From assembly GCF_015291665.1 (NCBI RefSeq), contig NZ_CP030048.1, positions 3,286,001 to 3,350,000 of the forward strand: 64,000 nucleotides of DNA. The letters are read 5' to 3'. The notes under the pieces are model-generated. The model saw nothing but the letters and a program-made list of their open reading frames with translations. It did no database searches and was not told where the DNA came from. Positions 18,820-27,800 of the stretch are shown here, piece by piece. The position numbers and the translations under genes are program-made. Source of the stretch: Bradyrhizobium sp. CCBAU 53338. Its GTDB lineage: Bacteria; Pseudomonadota; Alphaproteobacteria; Rhizobiales; Xanthobacteraceae. Every line of letters begins with the position of its first letter. The stretch's first letter is position 1.

Positions 18820-20025
18820 ATGCGGTTCTTGAAATCTGACAGCGGGCTCCTCGGGGTCCTGCTGGTGCTTGCAATCACCCAACTCATCGGATGGGGTACG
18901 ATCGGCCTTCCGGCCGTGGTCGGCCGCGACCTCGGAGCTGATCTCGGCATGAGCCTGCCGGCGGTGTTCGCGGGCAGCTCGGTTCTCTATGTCACCATGG
19001 GTCTGTGTGCGCCGTGGCTGGCCAAGGCCTTTGCGCGGCACGGCGCGCGCAAGGTGATGATGGTCGGCACTCTTGTTTCCGCGCCGGGCTTTGTCGCTCT
19101 GTTTTTCGCGCGCGAACCGTTGCTCTATTTCGCCGGCTGGGTGATTCTCGGCATGGGCGGCAGCGCCACGCTGTCGACCGGCGCCTATATCATGCTCAAC
19201 GAGGTGGCCGGACGAGGCGCCAAGAATGCGATCGGCGGGCTGATGCTGGTGACGGGTCTCTCCAGCAGCATCTTCTGGCCGACCACGTCGTTCCTGAGCG
19301 ATTGGCTCGGCTGGCGCGGCACGTGCCTGGTCTATGCGGCGATGATGCTCGCCATCAACCTTCCGCTCTACGCGTTCGTCGCGCCGCGCCGGAAAATTAC
19401 GACGGAGGATCGCGGCGAGGCCGTCAAGCGTGCGCCACCGTCGGCGATCCCAAGAAGCACCTTCGGTCTCGTCGTCTGCGTGATCACGATGAACGCCTTC
19501 GTCAATTTCGGCATCAGCGCGATCCTGATCGAACTGTTGCGGGCGGAGGGCCTCGCGCCCGCGCAGGCGCTTGCTTTCGGTTCGATGCTGGGCGTGATCC
19601 AGGTCAGCGCGCGCGGCCTCGACTTCCTCGGCGGCGGCCGATGGGACGGCATCACCACCGGGCTCGTCGCGGGCACGGCACTCCCCGTCGCCATGGTGCT
19701 GCTGATGCTGAGCGAGGGCGCGACCTGGGCGGTCGCGACCTTCATCCTGCTCTATGGTGCCGGCAGCGGCGCGATGGCGGTGGCGCGGGCGACGATCCCG
19801 CTCGTCTTCTACGACCAGGCCGAATTCGCCAAGGCGATGTCGATGATCGCGTTGCCGCTCAACCTGGCCTCGGCGATCTCGCCACCGCTGCTGGCCGGCC
19901 TGCTCACCCAGTTCGGCAGCCGCGGAGCGCTTGGCCTCACGCTGGTGTTTTCCTGCGCGACGGTGCTGATCCTGGTTTGGCTGGGCCGGAGGCGTCCGCA
20001 ATTGGCTGCGGCAACAGCGACCTGA
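18820..20025 (+). CDS. MFS transporter, function unknown
   Basis: A 401-residue, 12-helix major facilitator. It starts MRFLKSDSGLLGVLLVLAI and has AITQLIGWGTIG in helix 1, GAYIMLNEVAGRGAKNAIGGLML in the middle of the first half, and ARGLDFLGGGRWDGITTG in the second half. This resembles the monocarboxylate/oxalate-like MFS group common in Bradyrhizobium. A 17-nt palindrome (CGCCTGCC-G-GGCAGGCG, 18794-18810) just before the start may hide the ribosome binding site; no clear Shine-Dalgarno is seen. The 146-bp upstream spacer holds no gene. Confidence 0.8.
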   Translation: MRFLKSDSGLLGVLLVLAITQLIGWGTIGLPAVVGRDLGADLGMSLPAVFAGSSVLYVTMGLCAPWLAKAFARHGARKVMMVGTLVSAPGFVALFFAREPLLYFAGWVILGMGGSATLSTGAYIMLNEVAGRGAKNAIGGLMLVTGLSSSIFWPTTSFLSDWLGWRGTCLVYAAMMLAINLPLYAFVAPRRKITTEDRGEAVKRAPPSAIPRSTFGLVVCVITMNAFVNFGISAILIELLRAEGLAPAQALAFGSMLGVIQVSARGLDFLGGGRWDGITTGLVAGTALPVAMVLLMLSEGATWAVATFILLYGAGSGAMAVARATIPLVFYDQAEFAKAMSMIALPLNLASAISPPLLAGLLTQFGSRGALGLTLVFSCATVLILVWLGRRRPQLAAATAT

Positions 20026-20216
20026 GGTCATCAGGGTAATATTCGCGGCGCGGAATGGCGCATCGCGGGCCGCCTCCGCTGCGGGGCCGGGGATGGCCGT
20101 ATGCCCATAGCGCAGTGCTCGGGTCGCCAAAATGGTGTATCCGCAGGGAGCGCGGCCCGCGATCTCGCCGCCGCGCCAAGATCAGCTTCAAGATTCAGTT
20201 CCCGGAGGAAATCGAC

Positions 20217-21446
20217 ATGTCGGCCCTGCCGCTCTCAGGCATCAAGATCCTTGACTTCACGCGCGTGCTCGCGGGGCCCTTGTCGGCCCAGATGCTGGGC
20301 GATCTCGGCGCCGAGGTGATCAAGATCGAGCGGCCCGGCACCGGCGACGACGCGCGTGCCTTCGGCCCGCCTTATCTAACGGACCCCGAGGGCAAGGCGA
20401 ACAACAACAATTCGTTCTATCTGTGCGCCAACCGCAACAAGAAGTCGGTCACGGTCAACATCGCAAAGCCCGAGGGGCAGGCGATCATCCGCGAACTCGC
20501 GAAAGATGTCGACGTCTTCATGGAGAACTACAAGGTCGGCGATCTCAAGCGCTACGGCCTCGACTACGAGACGATCAAGGCGATCAATCCAAAAATCATC
20601 TACTGCTCGGTGACCGGCTTCGGCCAGACCGGACCTTACGCGCCGCGTGCCGGCTATGACGCGATTCTCCAGGCGATGGGCGGCCTGATGAGCGTCACCG
20701 GCCATATCGACGGCGAGCCCGGCGAGGGCCCGATGAAGGTCGGCCCGTCGATCGTCGACTACATGACCGGCATGAACACCTCGATCGGGCTGCTCTCTGC
20801 GCTATACCACCGCGACGTCAATGGCGGGCAGGGACAGCACATCGATGTCTGCCTGTTCGACACCGTCATCGCCTCGCTGTCGCACTGGCTCCAGATCTAT
20901 CTGGTCAACGGCAAGACGCCGCCGCGCCGCGGCACCTGGGGCAATGGCGGCATGCCGGCCGGCGTGTTCCGCTGTACCGACGGCGAACTGATGCTGGTGG
21001 TCGGCAATGACGGCCAGTTCCGGAAGACCTGCGCCGTGCTCGGCGAGCCGGAGCTTGCGAGCGATCCGCGCTTCATCAAGAACAACGACCGCGTCGTGCA
21101 CGGCAAGGAGATCATGGCGATCTTCGCCGGCCTGTTCCTGAAGCAGCCGGTGGCCTATTGGCTCGAGAAGCTGGAGGAGGCCGGCGTGCCGTCGGGCCCG
21201 ATCAACAATTTCGAGCAGGTGTTTTCGGATCCGCATGTGCAGTCGCGCGGCATGCGGGTGAAGGTCGACCATCCTTTCGAGCCCAATCTGTCGCTGATCC
21301 GCAACGCGCTGACCTTCTCGGAGACCCCCGTGAAGACCTATCGCGCCCCGCCGCTGCTCGGCGAGCACACCCAGGAGATTCTCGGCGGCAAGCTCGGCTA
21401 TGATGCCGGCAAGATCGACGAGTTGAAGAAGCAGGGGATCATCTAG
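20217..21446 (+). CDS. CaiB/BaiF-type (family III) CoA transferase
   Basis: A 409-residue family III CoA transferase that moves CoA between carboxylic acids. The N-terminus GIKILDFTRVLAGPLSAQMLGDLGAEVIKIE is the family signature. The catalytic Asp is D148 in AGYDAILQAMGG, and GPINNFEQVFSDPHVQSRGM is the conserved C-terminal piece. GGAGGA lies 7 nt before the ATG at 20217; the frame stays open to 20055 but that extension is not family sequence. Its neighbours suggest activation of an organic acid for the catabolic genes that follow. Substrate unknown. Confidence 0.9.
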   Translation: MSALPLSGIKILDFTRVLAGPLSAQMLGDLGAEVIKIERPGTGDDARAFGPPYLTDPEGKANNNNSFYLCANRNKKSVTVNIAKPEGQAIIRELAKDVDVFMENYKVGDLKRYGLDYETIKAINPKIIYCSVTGFGQTGPYAPRAGYDAILQAMGGLMSVTGHIDGEPGEGPMKVGPSIVDYMTGMNTSIGLLSALYHRDVNGGQGQHIDVCLFDTVIASLSHWLQIYLVNGKTPPRRGTWGNGGMPAGVFRCTDGELMLVVGNDGQFRKTCAVLGEPELASDPRFIKNNDRVVHGKEIMAIFAGLFLKQPVAYWLEKLEEAGVPSGPINNFEQVFSDPHVQSRGMRVKVDHPFEPNLSLIRNALTFSETPVKTYRAPPLLGEHTQEILGGKLGYDAGKIDELKKQGII

Positions 21447-21630
21447 CGCTTTTCCTTCGCGCCCGCGGGGGCCGGCCACGATAAAATCGTGACTGAAGCA
21501 TGACGATCGCGCGGCCTTGCGTAGGGCTTGCGCGCAATCCCCAGACAAACACGGTCCGTAGTACAACCGGCTTCCGCTTCGGCCTCGACTCAGATTCGAT
21601 CAGTCTCACTGAGTTCGGGGAGACAAGTGC

Positions 21631-21846
21631 ATGTCCTACACGATCGGGTTCCAGGCGAAGAACCAGAAGTCCATTCTGGCGACTGAGGCGGCGACGGCCA
21701 ACCAGGCCGTCGCGATCATTGCCGCGCTGCGGCAAAGTGCCGAGGAGATCAAGTTCATCCGCTCGCCGCAGGAAGGCGACATGGGCATCGAGATGCTGCT
21801 GCTACTCGCCAAGGAAGAGGCCGAGGAGATGCCGCAGCGGGCCTAG
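21631..21846 (+). CDS. Small conserved-looking protein, unknown function
   Basis: A 71-residue soluble acidic protein starting MSYTIGFQAKNQKSILATEA. No domain is recognised. GGGGAGA stands 7 nt upstream of the ATG. The third codon positions are GC-rich as in real genes here, and the C-terminal half is helical and Glu-rich (LLLLAKEEAEEMPQ). It lies alone between the CoA transferase and RidA genes with its own 184-bp upstream spacer. Function unknown. Confidence 0.6.
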   Translation: MSYTIGFQAKNQKSILATEAATANQAVAIIAALRQSAEEIKFIRSPQEGDMGIEMLLLLAKEEAEEMPQRA

Positions 21847-21943
21847 CCCCGCGCATAGCAGCCACACTTCGAGCTTTGACGAAGCATACCGGCTACGGAA
21901 CAATGTAGTCAGGCCTCAGTCTCGCTTGAACCGAAGGTGGCCC

Positions 21944-22336
21944 ATGAAACGCGAAGCGCTCCGCGTCGAACCGATCTCGTCCTTTCTCGACCGCGTGAAG
22001 GCGCCGACCTCGCCGGTGACGCGCGCCGGTAACATGATATTTGTCGCCGGCCTGCCGCCGTTCCATCCCGAGACAGGCGAGATCGGAGGCATGCCGATCG
22101 AGCGGCAGAGCGAGATCGTCATGGAGCAGATGAAGTTGTGCCTGGAGGCGGCCGGCGCTTCGCTCGACAATGTCATGAAGTGCAACGTCTATTGCACCTC
22201 CACACAACACTTCGCCGCCTTCAACGCGGTCTATGCCCGCTACTTCCCGGTCGATCCGCCGGCGCGGATCTTCGTCGTGACGCCGGAATGGTTCGGCCCA
22301 TTCGACGTCGAGATCGACTGCATCGCGATGATGTGA
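21944..22336 (+). CDS. RidA family protein (reactive imine/enamine deaminase)
   Basis: A 130-residue YjgF/YER057c/UK114 protein. It has NMIFVAGLPPFHPETGEIGG, a helix with EQMKLCLEAAGASLDNVMKCNVYC, R108 in PPARIFV (the catalytic Arg in RidA) and E123 in DVEIDCIAM. These residues support imine hydrolase activity. The ATG at 21944 follows AAGGTGG; the open frame starts at 21500 but the upstream part is not family sequence. It converges on the TetR gene 4 bp away. It may serve the neighbouring catabolic pathway. Confidence 0.88.
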   Translation: MKREALRVEPISSFLDRVKAPTSPVTRAGNMIFVAGLPPFHPETGEIGGMPIERQSEIVMEQMKLCLEAAGASLDNVMKCNVYCTSTQHFAAFNAVYARYFPVDPPARIFVVTPEWFGPFDVEIDCIAMM

Positions 22337-22340
22337 GGGA

Positions 22341-23003
22341 CTAGCGAGCCGCGATCCTGGCGGCCGCCTTCGTCTCCGTCCGTCCCGCCGTCAGCGCCAT
22401 CGTTGCCACGCTGACGACGCGCTGCACAACGTCCTCGACGTCGTCGAGATCGCATTTTCCTTCCGACAGTTTCGTCAGGCGTTCGCTCTCGCGGATGGTG
22501 TGATGCGCCATCGCGAGCGCGAAGTTCAGGCCCCAATAGATATCGACGTCGCTGCGGTCGGGCAGGGAGCGGCGCATCGCGCCCGCGAATTTCCGCAAAT
22601 GATCGATCTCACGGTTCTTGATGCGGCGGATCGGCGGCACTGACTCGATCGAGGCGCGGATCATGAAGCGTGCCGCGGTGGAGCGCTGGTTCTCAGGGCC
22701 AAGGCAACCGCGCAGCGTGGGGCCGACCAGCGCACGCAGGATCACCTCGATCGGTGCGCGGCCGCCGCCGCCTTCCTCCGCCGCCTTCAGCTCGCGCAGG
22801 CGCTCGCGGTTGGTCGCGATCGAGCGGGTGACAAATAATTCCGCGATCAGCTCGTCCTTCGAGCCGAAATGATAGTTCACCGCAGCCAGGTTGACGTTCG
22901 CCTCCGCGACGATGTCCCGCAGCGTGACGTCGCCGAAGCCGCGATCGGCATAGAGCCGTTCCGCGGCGGCGAGAATGGCAGACCTCGTATGATCGCTGGC
23001 CAT
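22341..23003 (-). CDS. TetR family transcriptional regulator
   Basis: A 220-residue TetR repressor. The N-terminal HTH (about 8-50) reads [20 protein letters not shown]...[19 protein letters not shown]-terminal helical region of about 150 residues (TetR_C, CecR-like) follows. The start at 23003 has GGAGG upstream; the ORF runs 42 codons further back but that part crosses the promoter. It is divergent from the acyl-CoA dehydrogenase gene and probably represses it and itself, with an acyl-CoA or related metabolite as likely inducer. Confidence 0.87.
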   Translation of the reverse strand: MASDHTRSAILAAAERLYADRGFGDVTLRDIVAEANVNLAAVNYHFGSKDELIAELFVTRSIATNRERLRELKAAEEGGGGRAPIEVILRALVGPTLRGCLGPENQRSTAARFMIRASIESVPPIRRIKNREIDHLRKFAGAMRRSLPDRSDVDIYWGLNFALAMAHHTIRESERLTKLSEGKCDLDDVEDVVQRVVSVATMALTAGRTETKAAARIAAR

Positions 23004-23030
23004 GGATTGCCCTCCGGGAGGGGAGTTGCA

Positions 23031-23062
23031 TTTCAAACACTTGTATGAAACTATCGTTTGAA
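23031..23062. promoter_or_regulatory. Operator-like inverted repeats between tetR and the acyl-CoA dehydrogenase gene
   Basis: TTCAAAC (23032-23038) and GTTTGAA (23056-23062) form a 31-bp inverted repeat. Nested inside the same DNA is TTTCA-N10-TGAAA (23031-23050). This AT-rich island in the 215-bp divergent spacer is the likely TetR binding site and promoter zone. The TTTCAAAC half-site recurs at 29288-29307. Confidence 0.65.
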
Positions 23063-23218
23063 GGCCGGAGAAAGTCAATCCGCAATCGCAACTCGTTCGC
23101 ATCAAGCGCAACGGTTCCGACGCTCGCAAAGCCTCATTCGCGCTTGCGGGCCGGGCATTGCGGGAGGACAGTCCGGCGCAAAACGAGATCGCAAAAGAGA
23201 GAGACCGAGGAGCGTCCC

Positions 23219-24454
23219 ATGGATTTCGATATGTCGCCCAAGCAGAAGGAATGGCTCGACCGCGTGCAGTCCTTCATGGCCAAGCACGTGCGTCCGGCGG
23301 TGCCTGTTTACAACGAGCAGGATCACAGCGGCGAGCGCTGGAAGGTCATTCCTGTTCTCGAAGACCTCAAGAAGAAGGCGAAGGCCGAGGGCCTCTGGAA
23401 CATGTTCATGCCGCCGAGCGAGCATGAGGATGACGAATTCCGCGGCGCGGGATTGAGCAATCTCGAATACGCGCTGCTCTCGGAAGAGATGGGCCGCATC
23501 ACCTGGGCCTCGGAAGTGTTCAACTGCTCCGCGCCCGACACCGGCAACATGGAAGTCTTCATCCGCTACGGCTCCAAGGAGCAGAAGCGCAAATGGCTGC
23601 GTCCGCTGATGGACGGCGAGATCCGCTCGGCCTTCCTGATGACGGAACCGGCCGTCGCCTCGTCGGATGCCACCAACATCGAGACCCGCATCGAGAAGGA
23701 CGGCGATCACTACGTCATCAACGGCCGCAAATGGTGGTCGTCGGGCGTCGGCGATCCCCGCTGCAAGGTCGCGATCCTGATGGGCAAGACCGACTTCAAC
23801 GCGGCCAAGCACCAGCAGCAGTCGCAGATCCTGGTTCCGCTCGACACCCCCGGCATCAAGGTCGAGAAGATGCTGCCCGTGTTCGGCTTCGACGATGCGC
23901 CGCACGGCCACGCCCAGGTGCTGCTCGATAACGTGCGCGTGCCCAAGGAGAACATCCTGCTGGGCGAGGGCCGTGGTTTCGAGATCGCACAGGGCCGTCT
24001 CGGTCCCGGCCGTATTCACCACTGCATGCGCACCATCGGCAAGGCCGAGGAAGCGCTGGAGAAGATGGTGAAGCGTCTGACGTCGCGCACCGCCTTCGGC
24101 AAGAAGATCGTCGAGCACTCCGTGTGGGAGCAGCGCATCGGCGAGGCCCGCACCAACATCGAGATGACGCGTCTGCTCTGCCTCAAGGCCGCCGACATGA
24201 TGGACAAGGTCGGCAACAAGACCGCGCAGGCCGAGATCGCCATGATCAAGGTCGCCGCCCCCAACATGGCGCTGAAGATCATCGACGAGGCGATCCAGGC
24301 GTTTGGCGGCGCGGGCGTCTCCGACGATGCCGGCCTTGCCAAGGACTACGCCCATATCCGCACGCTGCGTCTCGCCGACGGTCCGGACGAGGTGCACAAT
24401 CGCGCCATTGCAAGGCTCGAGGTTCGGAAGTATGCCAACTCTCCCAAGCATTAA
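23219..24454 (+). CDS. Acyl-CoA dehydrogenase, ACAD10/11-like
   Basis: A 411-residue FAD acyl-CoA dehydrogenase. N-terminal helices start [19 protein letters not shown]. The mid-domain motif [38 protein letters not shown] and the C-terminal [34 protein letters not shown] (near 387) are typical of the branch found in ACAD10/11 and bacterial LvaC-type enzymes. GAGGAG lies 7 nt before the ATG. The APH-like kinase follows downstream, matching the fused ACAD10/11 arrangement, so 4-hydroxyacyl-CoA catabolism is a fair inference; ordinary short or branched acyl-CoA oxidation is the alternative. Confidence 0.88.
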   Translation: MDFDMSPKQKEWLDRVQSFMAKHVRPAVPVYNEQDHSGERWKVIPVLEDLKKKAKAEGLWNMFMPPSEHEDDEFRGAGLSNLEYALLSEEMGRITWASEVFNCSAPDTGNMEVFIRYGSKEQKRKWLRPLMDGEIRSAFLMTEPAVASSDATNIETRIEKDGDHYVINGRKWWSSGVGDPRCKVAILMGKTDFNAAKHQQQSQILVPLDTPGIKVEKMLPVFGFDDAPHGHAQVLLDNVRVPKENILLGEGRGFEIAQGRLGPGRIHHCMRTIGKAEEALEKMVKRLTSRTAFGKKIVEHSVWEQRIGEARTNIEMTRLLCLKAADMMDKVGNKTAQAEIAMIKVAAPNMALKIIDEAIQAFGGAGVSDDAGLAKDYAHIRTLRLADGPDEVHNRAIARLEVRKYANSPKH

Positions 24455-24500
24455 GCGGGGGAGCCCTGCGGCGCTCCTGACTTGAAGAAACGACGGGGCG

Positions 24501-24558
24501 TGATCCAATCGCGGTGACCGCTTGACGCAAGTGCGTCGGCGGTTACCGATTAGGATCA
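24501..24558. repeat. Long imperfect inverted repeat between the dehydrogenase and kinase genes
   Basis: A 58-bp near-palindrome. Outer arms are TGATCC-AATC (24501-24510) and GATT-A-GGATCA (24548-24558), middle arms GCGGTGACCGC and GCGGTTACC, inner arms GACGCA and TGCGTC around a two-base centre. It has few mismatches and no T run. It could be an RNA processing or stability element in one operon, or a binding site for a dimeric protein. The next gene starts 28 bp downstream. Confidence 0.6.
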
Positions 24559-24585
24559 TGTTCGGACTGAAGAGGGAGCGTCACA

Positions 24586-25644
24586 GTGGCTGACGGCGTC
24601 AGGAAAGACGAAGAGTTCTCGGGCACCAAGCCGGTCGAGGAGCGTCATCGCTTCGACGAGCTGCGGCTCGAAGCCTGGATGCACGAGCACGTCGAAGGCT
24701 TTGAAGGCCCGCTGGTCGTCCTCCAGTTCAAGGGCGGCCAGTCCAATCCGACCTACCGGCTCAACACGCCGAAGCGCTCATACGTGATGCGCAGAAAGCC
24801 GTTCGGCAAATTGCTGCCCTCGGCGCATGCGGTCGATCGCGAGTATCGCGTCATCGCGGCCCTTGGAAAACAGGGTTTTCCGGTCGCCCATGCCTACGCA
24901 CTGTGCCAGGACGACAGCATCATCGGCGCTGCCTTCTACATCATGTCGATGGAGGAGGGCCGCGTGTTCTGGGATCCGACGCTGCCGAGCCAGGACAATG
25001 ACGCGCGCCGCAAGATCTTCACCAGCAAGATCGAGACGCTGGCGAAACTCCACATGTACGATCCCGTTGCGATCGGGCTCGGCGATTTCGGTAAGCCCGG
25101 CAATTATTTCGCGCGCCAGATCGACCGCTGGACCAAGCAGTATCGCGCGTCCGAGACCCAGCACATTCCGGAGTTCGAGAAGGTTGCCGAATGGCTGCCC
25201 AAGACGGTGCCGGAGCAGGCGCGCGTCTCGATCGTCCACGGCGACTATCGCCTCGACAACATGATTTTCCACGCGACGGAACCGCGCGTGCAGGCGGTGC
25301 TCGACTGGGAGCTGTCGACGCTCGGCGATCCCATGGCCGACTTCACCTATCTGTTGATGCAGTGGATCATGCCGGGTCTGCAGGGTGCCGACCTCAAGGC
25401 ACTCAACATTCCGAGCGTGGAAGAGGCAGCGCAGATCTATTGCAACGTCACCAAGATGACGGTGCCTGATCTCAACTGGTACTTCGCCTACAATCTGTTC
25501 CGCCTCGCCGGCATCACCCAGGGCATCGCCGGCCGCGTCCGCGACGGCACCGCCGCCAACGCCAAGGCGCTGGAGTCAGCCAAGCGCACCGTGCCACTGT
25601 CGAAGGCGTCATGGGAATACGCGCAGAAGGCGGGGGCGGTGTAG
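24586..25644 (+). CDS. APH-like phosphotransferase (ACAD10/11 kinase-domain type)
   Basis: A 352-residue aminoglycoside-phosphotransferase-fold kinase. FKGGQSNPTYRLNT forms the nucleotide loop, SYVMRRKPFGKLLPSAHAVDREYRV holds the catalytic Lys region, HGDYRLDNMIF near 220 the catalytic Asp, and LDWELSTLGDPMAD the metal-binding Asp. Start is GTG at 24586 with GAGGGAG upstream. This family phosphorylates 4-hydroxyacyl-CoA in ACAD10/11 and LvaA; the adjacent acyl-CoA dehydrogenase supports that over antibiotic modification. A terminator follows its stop. Confidence 0.87.
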   Translation: MADGVRKDEEFSGTKPVEERHRFDELRLEAWMHEHVEGFEGPLVVLQFKGGQSNPTYRLNTPKRSYVMRRKPFGKLLPSAHAVDREYRVIAALGKQGFPVAHAYALCQDDSIIGAAFYIMSMEEGRVFWDPTLPSQDNDARRKIFTSKIETLAKLHMYDPVAIGLGDFGKPGNYFARQIDRWTKQYRASETQHIPEFEKVAEWLPKTVPEQARVSIVHGDYRLDNMIFHATEPRVQAVLDWELSTLGDPMADFTYLLMQWIMPGLQGADLKALNIPSVEEAAQIYCNVTKMTVPDLNWYFAYNLFRLAGITQGIAGRVRDGTAANAKALESAKRTVPLSKASWEYAQKAGAV

Positions 25645-25654
25645 GAATAACAAG

Positions 25655-25679
25655 AGCGCGGCGGTGGCCGCGCTTTTTT
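25655..25679 (+). terminator. Intrinsic terminator after the kinase gene
   Basis: The stem is AGCGCGGC (25655-25662) and GCCGCGCT (25667-25674) with loop GGTG, followed by six T (25674-25679). It sits 10 nt after the kinase stop codon. Confidence 0.92.
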
Positions 25680-25764
25680 CTTGCACCGCTCTCCTGTCCC
25701 GGACGCGCTGCAGCGTGAAATGCTGCTGCGCAGAGCCGGGACCCAGAGTTTTCGTGGAGGTCGA

Positions 25765-26952
25765 TTACCTGGCCGCGCAATGCGCGATCAGCTTCTCCAC
25801 GAAGCCTGCGCATTTCTCCAGCTCTGCCATCGCGACGAACTCATCCGGCGTATGCGCCTGCGCGATCGAGCCCGGGCCGATCACCACGGAGGGGATATCG
25901 GCCATGCTGGCAAACAAACTCGCTTCGGTGCCGAAGGCGACCTTGGCGTGGTCGTTGCGGCCCGCAAGGCTCTTGGCCAGCGTGACGATGGCGGCATCGG
26001 CCTTGGTGTCGAGGGCGGGGTAGTCCAAAATCTCCTCGAAATCGATGCCGCAATCCGGATGCTGCTTCTTCATCGCCGGCTCCAGCTCGGCCTTGGCCCA
26101 GGCGACGATCGAATCCGTCACCTCCTTGGACTCGGTGATGCCGATGCCGCGGCATTCGAAATCCACGGTGCAGGTGTCGGGCACGATGTTGAGCGCCGCG
26201 CCGCCATGCACGATGCTGGTGAGCAGCGTTGAGTGCGGCACGTCGTAGAGACTGTTGCGCTCGACTTCGGCTGCAAGCTTCACGGCGCGGCGACGGATCT
26301 CGGTGATCATCTCGGCGGCATATTCGATGGCGTTGACACCGTCAGGCGCGATCGAGGAGTGGCGGGCGAGGCCATGGAACGTCGCGCGCACGCCGTGCTT
26401 GCCCTTGTGGCCGATGATGACCTTCATCTCGGTCGGCTCGCCGATGAAGGCGCCGAGCGGCCGCACTTTCTTCTTCGCGACCTCGAGAAGCATCGGCCGC
26501 ACGCCGATGCAGCCGATTTCCTCGTCATAGGAGATGGCGAGATGAATCGGCGTCGTCAGCTTGGCCTCCAGCATCTCTGGCACCATGGCAAGGCACACCG
26601 CGACAAAGCCCTTCATGTCGGTGGTGCCGCGGCCAAAGAGCTTGCCGTCGCGCTCGACCAGCTTGAACGGGTCATGGCTCCAATCCTGGCCGAGGACAGG
26701 CACGACGTCCGTATGCCCTGACAGCACCAGACCAGGCTTGTCCTCCGGTCCGATCGTGACCCAGAGCGAAGCCTTCTGCCCGGTCTCATCGACGACGCGC
26801 TCACCCTTGACGCCGAGGAAGGCGAGGTAGCTCTCGATATGCGCGATCAGCGGCAAATTGGTGCGGTCGCTGATGGTGTCGAAGCCGACGAGGTCAGCGA
26901 GAATATTGCGGATGCGATCGGCGCGTGAACTCGGGAAGATTGGATTGGGCAT
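25765..26952 (-). CDS. argE: Acetylornithine deacetylase
   Basis: A 395-residue M20 metallopeptidase that removes acetate from N-acetylornithine in arginine synthesis. Metal ligands are visible: H and D in LSGHTDVVPV, the bridging D in GRGTTDMKGF, EE in SYDEEIGCIG, E in GEPTEMK, and H in AQAHTPDEF near the C-terminus. GHKGKHGVRATFHGLARHSS is the dimerisation-domain entry. Start 26952 gives the usual N-terminus; the 25 codons before it are not conserved. It lies 78 bp downstream of a tetR gene on the same strand. Other ArgE/DapE family substrates remain possible. Confidence 0.88.
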   Translation of the reverse strand: MPNPIFPSSRADRIRNILADLVGFDTISDRTNLPLIAHIESYLAFLGVKGERVVDETGQKASLWVTIGPEDKPGLVLSGHTDVVPVLGQDWSHDPFKLVERDGKLFGRGTTDMKGFVAVCLAMVPEMLEAKLTTPIHLAISYDEEIGCIGVRPMLLEVAKKKVRPLGAFIGEPTEMKVIIGHKGKHGVRATFHGLARHSSIAPDGVNAIEYAAEMITEIRRRAVKLAAEVERNSLYDVPHSTLLTSIVHGGAALNIVPDTCTVDFECRGIGITESKEVTDSIVAWAKAELEPAMKKQHPDCGIDFEEILDYPALDTKADAAIVTLAKSLAGRNDHAKVAFGTEASLFASMADIPSVVIGPGSIAQAHTPDEFVAMAELEKCAGFVEKLIAHCAAR

Positions 26953-27030
26953 TTTCTTTTCTGTCGGAGATTGCAGAGGCTGAGGTTGCTTGCACGAACC
27001 ATACCAACGGGGCGGCCCGTCAGGCAAATG

Positions 27031-27705
27031 TCAGCGCCTGCTATTGCCCGCGATTTGTTCCAGCGAAGCGAGGTCGCGCGGCAAAAGCTGCTTGAACAGC
27101 GCCAGCGATCGGCGGCCTTCGGCAGGCGGCAGGATGATCGCATGGCGCACGGCGGCGGCAATCAGCACCATCGTGATCTGTGAGAACGAGGTGAGGATAG
27201 TCCCCGGGACGTTTGGGGCGACGCGTTTCAATGCATCGCAGAGCAGGCCGGCCAGGAAAGCCACATCCTCCCTGTCGATCTCTTGAAGCGTCAGGTCTCC
27301 CTGCGTCGCCTGCCAGATGTGATGCATCACGGGATGCTCGCGGAACATCTGGTAATAGCCGTCGGTGATGCGGCCGAGCGCTGCATGAAGGTCGGACAGC
27401 TTCTTCATCTCGGCAAGGTCGCGCGCTACGCATTCGCGGCCGATGGCATTGCAGCGCTCGGCAAGTGTTCCGATCACGGCGCTCTTGTCCGGAAAATATT
27501 GATAGAGCGAGCCGAAGGCGATGCCGGTGCGCTCGACAATGTCGCTCATCCGGAAGGCGTCGCTGCCTTTTTCCGTCAATATCTCGCTTGCTGCGATCAG
27601 GATGCGATCGAAACGCTCCCGGCTGCGCTCCTGCGTCGGCACCAGCGGCGTGCGCCGCCCGGCCGCTTGCGTCGCTTTGCCCGCCCTGATCTTCCGTTCC
27701 GGCAT
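27031..27705 (-). CDS. TetR family transcriptional regulator
   Basis: A 224-residue TetR regulator with a basic N-terminal extension (PERKIRAGKATQ). The HTH is near 32-78 and contains RMSDIVERTGIAFGSLYQYFPDKSAVI, followed by a ligand-binding domain. ATG 27705 is preceded by CGGGAAATCAGG; the frame is open to 27765 but that would run through the operator. It is divergent from the DUF1772 gene at 27801 with paired operators between, a classic autoregulated pair. It may also read through into argE. Confidence 0.87.
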   Translation of the reverse strand: MPERKIRAGKATQAAGRRTPLVPTQERSRERFDRILIAASEILTEKGSDAFRMSDIVERTGIAFGSLYQYFPDKSAVIGTLAERCNAIGRECVARDLAEMKKLSDLHAALGRITDGYYQMFREHPVMHHIWQATQGDLTLQEIDREDVAFLAGLLCDALKRVAPNVPGTILTSFSQITMVLIAAAVRHAIILPPAEGRRSLALFKQLLPRDLASLEQIAGNSRR

Positions 27706-27737
27706 CCTGATTTCCCGCGATCCGCGCTTGACGCCAA

Positions 27738-27787
27738 AAATAAGAGAGTCTATCGCTTTTATCAAATACGAGAGTTTATCGTATTTA
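27738..27787. promoter_or_regulatory. Two tandem 24-bp operators between tetR and the DUF1772 gene
   Basis: Copies at 27738-27761 and 27764-27787 match at 20 of 24 positions, 26 bp apart. The second contains the perfect inverted repeat AAATACGA-N7-TCGTATTT (27764-27786); the first is a weaker version with GAGAGT and TATCG conserved. The AT-rich block is the only promoter-like DNA between the divergent genes. Confidence 0.8.
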
Positions 27788-27800
27788 ATGGAGGCGTGGC

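Noticed and set aside
24586..25644. Aminoglycoside resistance kinase
   Set aside because: The fold is shared, but the sequence and the neighbouring acyl-CoA dehydrogenase match the ACAD10/11 kinase group.
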